Shown one piece after another: positions 58,260-64,000 of a stretch of DNA of 64,000 nt. The notes under the pieces are model-generated. The model was not told the DNA's origin, made no database searches, and was given only the letters and a program-made list of their open reading frames with translations. Both the position numbers and the translations under genes were made by a program. How positions within the stretch are numbered: the stretch's first letter is position 1; every line of letters begins with the position of its first letter. Source of the stretch: Amborella trichopoda (Eukaryota > Streptophyta > Magnoliopsida > Amborellales > Amborellaceae); assembly GCF_000471905.2 (NCBI RefSeq), contig NW_006499883.1:913054-977053 (forward strand), given 5' to 3'.

Positions 58260-58880
58260 AGTGTGCTAATTTATTTTCTTGGTGGGCGTAGGCCCAGTAG
58301 ACTGCCAGGCCCGCGAAGCTGCACCGCCCGCGATGTGGCCCTCTCGTTTCCAGCCCCTTTATTGATCTCGATGAACTATTTAGCATTTTACTTTTTGTAA
58401 CCTTTTCAAGTTCTGATCATGTATCTTTTGTTGATTATTTTGAAATTAAATCACTTTCTTATATGCTTCTTAGGTAATTACCTTTTATTGAAGGATTATG
58501 CTAAATTAAGATTAGGGATAAGAATTGAGCTGATATGGATCCAAAACCTAGAATTCGTAATCAGATCCAAGTATGGACGCCAAATTTGGATCCGAAATCC
58601 GGATCCAGACCCAAAGTCAGGTCAAAGTTGAAACCTGGATTGGATCTAGGTGCAGGTGGATCCTATCTGGATCCGCGTCCAACCCGATTTTTTTAAATAG
58701 GATATTTTTATTTTATATATATAATTTTTTAAATAGCATATATAGTAATCTGGATCTGGATCTGGATCTAAATCGTGATCCCATGTATATTATTCGAATC
58801 CAGATCCAGACCCGCTCTCTCCCCTAATTTAGATAGAGAGAGTGCAACTGACAGAGAGGGGAAAACTTATATATTTCCCC
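58260..58880. repeat. GGATCC/GGATCTGG-rich repeat
   Basis: Between about 58530 and 58820, short motifs TGGATCC, CAGATCC and GATCTGGATCT recur in both orientations, related to 8211-8337 and 8520-8660. The open frames across it (58419-58631, 58573-58827) are repeat-derived and not convincing genes. Confidence 0.5.
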
Positions 58881-59430
58881 ACACATGCATTTTTCCTAGA
58901 AACTTATATATTTCCCCACACATGTAGTTTTTCTGCATCCCCCCTCTCCCAGTCATCCGATCTGAAGGGATGACTGTGATGGGATGGTTGAGATGACCCC
59001 AATCACAATGTCACTCCTATACACTTGTTATTTTTAATTATTTTTTACGAATATTCTGGCATCAAATTTGGGGCATCTAGTCCTCTCTTAAACTCACACT
59101 TGCAAAGAAATATTAACTAATATTTCTGGTAAAATAAAATGACCAAAATACCCATAAAGTTTCAGGGGTATTTGGTTATTTATTTTTTGAAAATATTTTT
59201 TAGGTGTGCCCTATTGACATGATAACATATACCAACTATCGTCTTCATATGAGTAGTAAAAAAAGAATTAAAACTAAAATACTTTGGAACATCAAATCTA
59301 GATTATACAATCACTGGTTCACTTATGACATTATGGCTGAAGCCATCCCAGCTATTTAGATTGAACAGTTGGGAAATAGGGGATGTAGAAAAAATATACA
59401 CGGGTGGGGGAGTGTAATAAGCTTTCGCGA
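58880..59430. mobile_element. MITE family A relative
   Basis: Signature GGCATCAAATTTGGGGCATC and AAATGACCAAAATACCC, with ends around TATATTTCCCCACACATG and GTATATACACGGGTGGGGGA-like sequence. About 550 bp, diverged from the PIN-flank copies. Confidence 0.5.
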
Positions 59431-60224
59431 CAAAGAGAAAGATAGCAAATATTGGAAACATGTTAGCTTCAAGTGTGTTTAATCTTCAATGCATTGTTGT
59501 CCAACATTTCATTTCAGACTTTGATGAGCCAAAGTAAACTATACATTCCACAATCCATTACATTAAATTATATCAATTCCACAAAAATGTACATATATAT
59601 ACACATCAATCTTTTGGCTAAGTTAGGATGTTCAACCGTCGAAAAAAGGAAAAACAAGAATGAAGTGTTTAATGAGATTCCCATGTGCTAATGACATCCA
59701 ATACCTCGGTTCTCACACGCATGACATCATCAAATTACATCCTTATTCCCATTTGGTGCAATCCACGACCCTTCCATCTCCTCCACACAATTCCTTATGT
59801 TCTTACATGTGTCACTTATCCCACCCAAATCCTACAAGAGCCAAGCCATGCCTTCCTTAAGGGTGGCAATGGGCGGGGCCTGCCATAGCTCTGGCCCGGC
59901 CCTTGTCCCCATAAAGTCTGCCCTGGCCCTATAAAAATAACAAAAAATAAGAAAAAAATAGTTGTCCCCATAGAGTCTACCCTGGCCCTATAAAAATAGC
60001 AAAAAATAAGAAAAAAATAGGGTTGGGCCAGATCAAACCCATACTCATGTTTGAACCCTCTCTGCTGCTCCCTATCTAAAGTCCCAGCTCATATGAACTA
60101 CAGCACATGTTTGTAATCCATTGCCACACATGTCCATGACTCAAGCCCCCGTGACAAACAAGGTCACAACCTTGAGTCTATATAAGGAAAAAGTTTATAT
60201 GAGGGCATTCCCACATATAAACTA
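59431..60224. other. Intergenic sequence without a recognised gene
   Basis: Short frames at 59473-59888 look random. A tandem pair of about 70 bp (CCCTATAAAAATARCAAAAA at 59925 and 59985) follows a GGGTGGCAATGGGCGGGGCC motif near 59862, likely the end of a small transposon. Confidence 0.45.
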
Positions 60225-60272
60225 GAGCATCCCACCATCTTTCAATCATCTATGTTGAAAGGTGGGATGCTC
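60225..60272. repeat. Perfect hairpin (foldback element core)
   Basis: GAGCATCCCACC (60225-60236) pairs fully with GGTGGGATGCTC (60261-60272); inside, TTTCAA (60240-60245) pairs with TTGAAA (60255-60260). Flanking ATATAAAC / CATATGGGGG ends suggest a small foldback MITE rather than a terminator. Confidence 0.65.
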
Positions 60273-60404
60273 TTGCAAGCATATGGGGGGTATATACAGA
60301 ATCAACTATGATCGGTTGACTAGTGAAGGTCAAAGAAATAAACATATTGCAATTTATTGAGCTTCAAAAGTTGGTCTTTAAGATAAATAAATGAGGAGTA
60401 ATAC

Positions 60405-60616
60405 TAAGGATTCTATTACGATACCTTTGAATTTTGAATTCTTCATCTGAATTTTGAATTTCTAATTTGGTTGTAACAGATTTGATTCATTCTATTGTAA
60501 CAGATTTTATCCTTATTTTACTGGGATCGATTAACTCAACCCTCTCTTTTGTAACTCTATTTATACTGCATGTATTTTTTCAATGAAATATATGAAAAAG
60601 TCAAGCTTATTTCACA
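60405..60616 (+). repeat. 5' LTR of the second copia element
   Basis: The right end TTTCACA is fixed by the primer site. The left end is uncertain (about 60405-60415). Contains TTTATACTGCATG and repeated GTAACAGATTTNAT motifs. The other LTR is not in the window for comparison. Confidence 0.55.
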
Positions 60617-60628
60617 TGGTATCAGAGC
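60617..60628 (+). promoter_or_regulatory. tRNA-iMet primer-binding site (second copia element)
   Basis: TGGTATCAGAGC, perfect match, directly after the LTR. Confidence 0.85.
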
Positions 60629-61082
60629 ACATAGGAGGAATCACTTGTAGTCACTGCTGGTTGTGATTCAGCGTCAGTAGGCTGAGTTTTCTCTGGTGGT
60701 CGCCTTCTCTTGATTTTCATTGTGTTTCTGGTTATTTTGCTACTTCAACCTCCACAACCAGGAGAGTAGAAATCTAAGATGACAAGCTTATTTCCTGCAA
60801 TTTTTTAGAGAATCAACAAGCTCTTGAGTTGAGTTGATCTCTACCATATTTGGTTTCTGACTCTTTTCCCATTATCTCAGAGCTTTGCTCACACAAGACG
60901 ATGCCTGAGCCTGAATGGTGAAGTTTTTGCAGGGTTTTGGAAAACCCATTGCTCTAAAACCACCTTATAAGAGAGGTCCAAAGAACTCCCAAATAACTCA
61001 TTTTTTTGAGCTACTGATAAACAGAGAGCTGAAATGGTTGTTGAGGCATCCGAACATTTGCGATTTCATAGCCAAGATTGTT

Positions 61083-61435
61083 GGCTTGGCAGTGACCATT
61101 TTTAAATGTTGAACCTCCTATGTCAGGGCCTTATTCAGTGCATCTTTTAGTTGGGCTTGTTGCTCCATAGCTTGGAGATGAAACTTTAGCCCATCTTTGA
61201 TTGGTTGGTCTAGCTGAATCCCTTTGTAACAGAGTCAACTGTGCAGATAGGTGTGGTGACTTCAGTTTTGCAGAGTCTAAACCTTGTGCTCCAGTTCTGA
61301 AAAGTAATGCATTTTTTGTTCCTTAGAACGAGCAGCAAACTGCCAATTAGCTAATATTTTTTTGTCCTGCCTTCTCTTGCCTGAGTTCTCTGCTGAATTC
61401 TTCTCAGTAGGCTTCTTACCAGCCTTGGGCGTCAT
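61083..61435 (-). pseudogene. Captured fragment of a group I bZIP transcription factor (VIP1/RF2/bZIP29 type)
   Basis: The - strand encodes, from an ATG at 61435, a basic region KKILANWQFAARSKEQKMHY, then the zipper start FSELEHKV, stop, TLQ, and after frame shifts LSAQLTLLQRDSA, and GLKFHLQAMEQQAQLKDALN to EVQHLK. The spacing from the invariant Asn to a Lys (N-x7-K) is the mark of group I bZIPs, nuclear DNA-binding proteins of the VIP1/RF2a family. Domain order is intact and continuous, with no intron visible, so the source was probably a spliced mRNA. Two in-frame stops, two shifts and one basic-region change (Arg to Trp after the Asn) make it non-functional. It lies antisense between PBS and gag of a copia element. 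Confidence 0.8.
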
Positions 61436-61664
61436 TGCAGTCTAGAGAGAAAATATAGGATGAAAGCCTTCACTTGCCTGGGTTTTCTTCGTGTGGTCGC
61501 CTCTCACCCAGGTTCTCCGACGGTGACCTGAGTTCTCTCTCTCTTCGCTATCACTAGTTTCGTCTTTCTTCTTGGTTACAGTTGTGGCACTCTTAGCTAC
61601 AACGACAAGCATCGCTGGTTGACAAACCCTTGCCATTGTCCCATCATCATCATCTTCTGAGCTA

Positions 61665-62600
61665 TTGCTGGGAGCTTTCTTTTATCTTACATTCATGTTG
61701 ATGGAAGGTGGATACACGACCAATTCTGAAGGAAGCTATGAAGAGTCGATCTCCTCTTCCTCTCCTTTCTATCCTCATCATTCAGATAATCCAGGGATGA
61801 CATTGGTTTCTCAACAACTCACTGGAGACAACTATTCTCTTTGGAAGGAGGCTATGCTTGCAGCCCTCATGGCCAAATACAAGCTCGGTTTCATCGATGG
61901 ATTGTTCAACTAGAGGAGAATTTGCCTTCTTTTCACTCTTAGAGTTGCTGTAACACAATGGTTCTCTCATGGATTTGGAACGTTGTTTGCAAAAACCTCA
62001 CAAACAACATCATGTACTTCCATGGGAGGATCTACATGAGCGTTTTTCACAAACTAATGCTACCCAAATCTATCTTATTACACATGATATTTCCAATCAT
62101 GTTCAGGACCAGCTCTCTATCCTGCAATATTACACCATGCTCAAGGGGTATTAAGATGAGTTGGATTCTCTAACACCTTATCTCAAGTGCTCTTGTGGTG
62201 CGATCAAAGAAGGCTATCAGATGAGATAAAATGAGCGGGTATTTCAGTTCCTCATAGGGTTAAATACAACCTATTCCACTGTAAGAAGTCATATTCTCAC
62301 TATAGACCCCTTACCATCCATAAGAAAAACCTACGCTTTGATCTTGCAAGATGAAAGATAGTGTAGCATTCAACAATGTTTACCACAACCTTCGAAGGTG
62401 TTGCTATGGTTGCTTCCAATGTCAATAGAGGTGGTCGTGAACGTGGTACTTATGGCAGTCACTTCAAGGGCTTTGGCAATGGTAGAGGAGGAGGAGGACG
62501 TGGACGTAATAGACCATGTTGTGATCATTGTGGTATTTTTTGTCGCATTCGTAACCAATGCCACAAGTTGCATAGCATGTAGGGAACCCAAAACAGTGCT
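61665..62600 (+). pseudogene. Copia gag of the second element
   Basis: Starts near 61701 with a Ser/Pro-rich head, then the gag signature NPGMTLVSQQLTGDNYSLWK and AALMAKYKLGFIDG (about 61788-61905). A stop follows near 61911, then shifted frames, a Gly/Arg-rich stretch (62430-62505) and a zinc knuckle with CDHCG-x-F and CHKLH near 62515-62575. Not translatable as one protein. Confidence 0.8.
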
Positions 62601-62690
62601 GCTACTGCCAACAATTCCAGCAAAGAAAGCAGCAAACCTGCCCACAATTCCATTGTTGTGCATCTTTCCCCGGAACAACACTTTTAGCTC

Positions 62691-64000
62691 ATGTCTCTGC
62701 TCACTGCTAATCATAACTTATCTTCAGCCAACATTGCAGGTATGGTAGTATATTGCGCCTCTTTGCCCTCTATGTCATCCTCATGGATCATAGACATTGG
62801 AGCTTCCGACCACATGGCATCTCCTTCAAATTTTTTAGAACCTACAGCCAATTTGCATTACTCTCATCTGTCTGTCTCCCTAATGGTGAAGTTGTTTGTG
62901 TTTCACACATAGGAAATTGCTCTATTTCTTCTTCACTGCATCTAAAAGATGTCTTATGCAATCCTAGCTTTAATTAAAATCTACTTTCTGTTAGCAAACT
63001 AAACAAAACCCATAATTGTACTGCTATTTTCTTTCCAAATTTCTATGTGTTTCAGGACCTAGCAACAAAGAAGGTGATTGGTCTGGGTGAGGAACGTGAC
63101 AGACTGTATTTTTACAAGAACCCAGGAATAAAGCATATCTGTCATCAAGTGTCCCCAGTCCACCTTTGGCACAACCGACTCAGACATCCATACAACAAGC
63201 GCTTAAAAAATTTGTCTCACGAACGTTCTATTTCTTTTCTCTGAAAATAATTGTTGTCTTTGTGAAATTTGTCATGTTGCCAAGAAAACTAGAGAGCCTT
63301 TTCCTCTTAGCATTAATAGAAGTATTGTTCCTTTTGAACTTATTCAATTTGATATTTGGAGAGCATACATCACTCCAACACACACTGGTGCATGATATTT
63401 TTTACTATCGTTGATGACTGTAGTTGTTGCACGTGGGTTTTTTTGATGAAATTGAAGAGTGAAACATTCTCCTATATAAAACATTTTTGTGCTATGATAG
63501 AAAACCAATTTAACACCCTGAGATCCGACAATGGGACATAATTCCTCTGTCATCAAATGCGTAATTTTTTGAATGAGAAATGACTTCTACACGAAAGGAC
63601 CTGCATCAATACGCCCCAACAAAATGGAGTGGTTGAATGCAAACACAGGGATCTCCTTGAAAGTTGGTCTACCTATTAAATTATGGGGAAAATGTATCCT
63701 TCCAACCACTTATCTTATTAACCGGTTCCCTTCTCCTGTTCTACAAGATAAAATACCTCATAAAATCTTGTTCAATGTCAAACCAACCTACCAACACCTA
63801 CGTGTGTTCGGCTGTTTGTGTTATGCCCACACCAAATCAAATGATAAGTTTGCCCCTTGTGCACACAAATGTGTGTTTATTGGTTATCCATATGGACAGA
63901 ATACAAAGTTTTTTATCTTGATGAACAAAAAATCTTTCCATGAGGACCAATTCCCTTTCCTATCCAGTCAAACCACTACAAATATTGATATTCTAAGTTC
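62691..64000 (+). pseudogene. Copia protease, GAG-pre-integrase and integrase, partial
   Basis: Protease SSWIIDIGASDHMASPSNFL near 62785, where the active DSGAS has become DIGAS. GAG-pre-integrase with VHLWHNRLRHP near 63158. Integrase core with TIVDDCSCCTWVFLMK near 63405, SDNGT near 63525 and TPQQNGVVE near 63610. Integrase C-terminal VFGCLCYAHTKSNDKFAP near 63805. Multiple stops and shifts. Truncated by the window end. Confidence 0.85.

Larger units (their letters stand above)
60405..64000 (+). mobile_element. Ty1/copia LTR retrotransposon carrying a captured host bZIP fragment, runs off the window
   Basis: 5' LTR ending at 60616, PBS at 60617, an unusually long leader (about 1 kb) holding antisense bZIP sequence, then gag, zinc knuckle, protease, GAG-pre-integrase and integrase to the window end. 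RT, RNase H and 3' LTR are beyond 64000. Frames have several stops, so this copy is inactive. Confidence 0.85.

Noticed and set aside
58419..58827. Overlapping frames of 70 and 84 codons
   Set aside because: They translate a GGATCC/GGATCTGG-rich repeat and look repeat-derived.

Overview
This is a stretch of an AT-rich, transposon-dense plant nuclear genome, almost certainly a eudicot. The signs are plant-type introns, a PIN auxin carrier with the canonical plant exon sizes, tRNA-iMet-primed LTR elements, plant L1-type LINEs, MITEs and an endogenous pararetrovirus. I cannot name the species. Two assembly gaps are present (858 N at 12537-13394 and 20 N at 28875-28894).

The only intact host gene I can support is a short-loop (PIN5/PIN8-type) auxin carrier on the + strand, six exons from 16899 to 25596, predicted at about 369 aa. 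It lies in a large block (about 13.4-28.1 kb) that is tandemly duplicated at about 31.6-54.3 kb. The second copy (36812-47491) is a pseudogene: frameshifts in exons 1 and 2, a premature stop in exon 1, and a lost donor and acceptor around intron 4.

The transposons date the duplication. A Ty3/gypsy element in intron 3, a TRIM-like element in intron 2 and several MITEs sit at the same positions in both copies, so they are older than the duplication. A MULE-like 1.7-kb insertion in the 5' flank, a MULE MITE in intron 2 and a full-length L1 LINE (47.8-54.0 kb) occur only in copy 2, so they came later. Copy 1 alone carries two minisatellite tracts (26.3-27.5 kb).

Left flank (1-13 kb): a decayed Caulimoviridae endogenous pararetrovirus (florendovirus/petuvirus-like) on the - strand, with movement-protein start, PBS, leader, promoter, second ORF, RT/RNase H, protease, zinc finger and coat region. 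The movement-protein C-terminal part points the opposite way at 6962-7714. Next come a scrambled Ty1/copia element (8.76-11.43 kb) and a tandem repeat array.

Right flank (54-64 kb): MITEs, a LINE 3' end, and a Ty1/copia element running off the window end. Between its PBS and gag this element carries an antisense fragment of a host group I bZIP transcription factor, apparently a captured, spliced copy. This is the most unusual single item in the window.

No CRISPR array, operon, tRNA or rRNA gene was seen.
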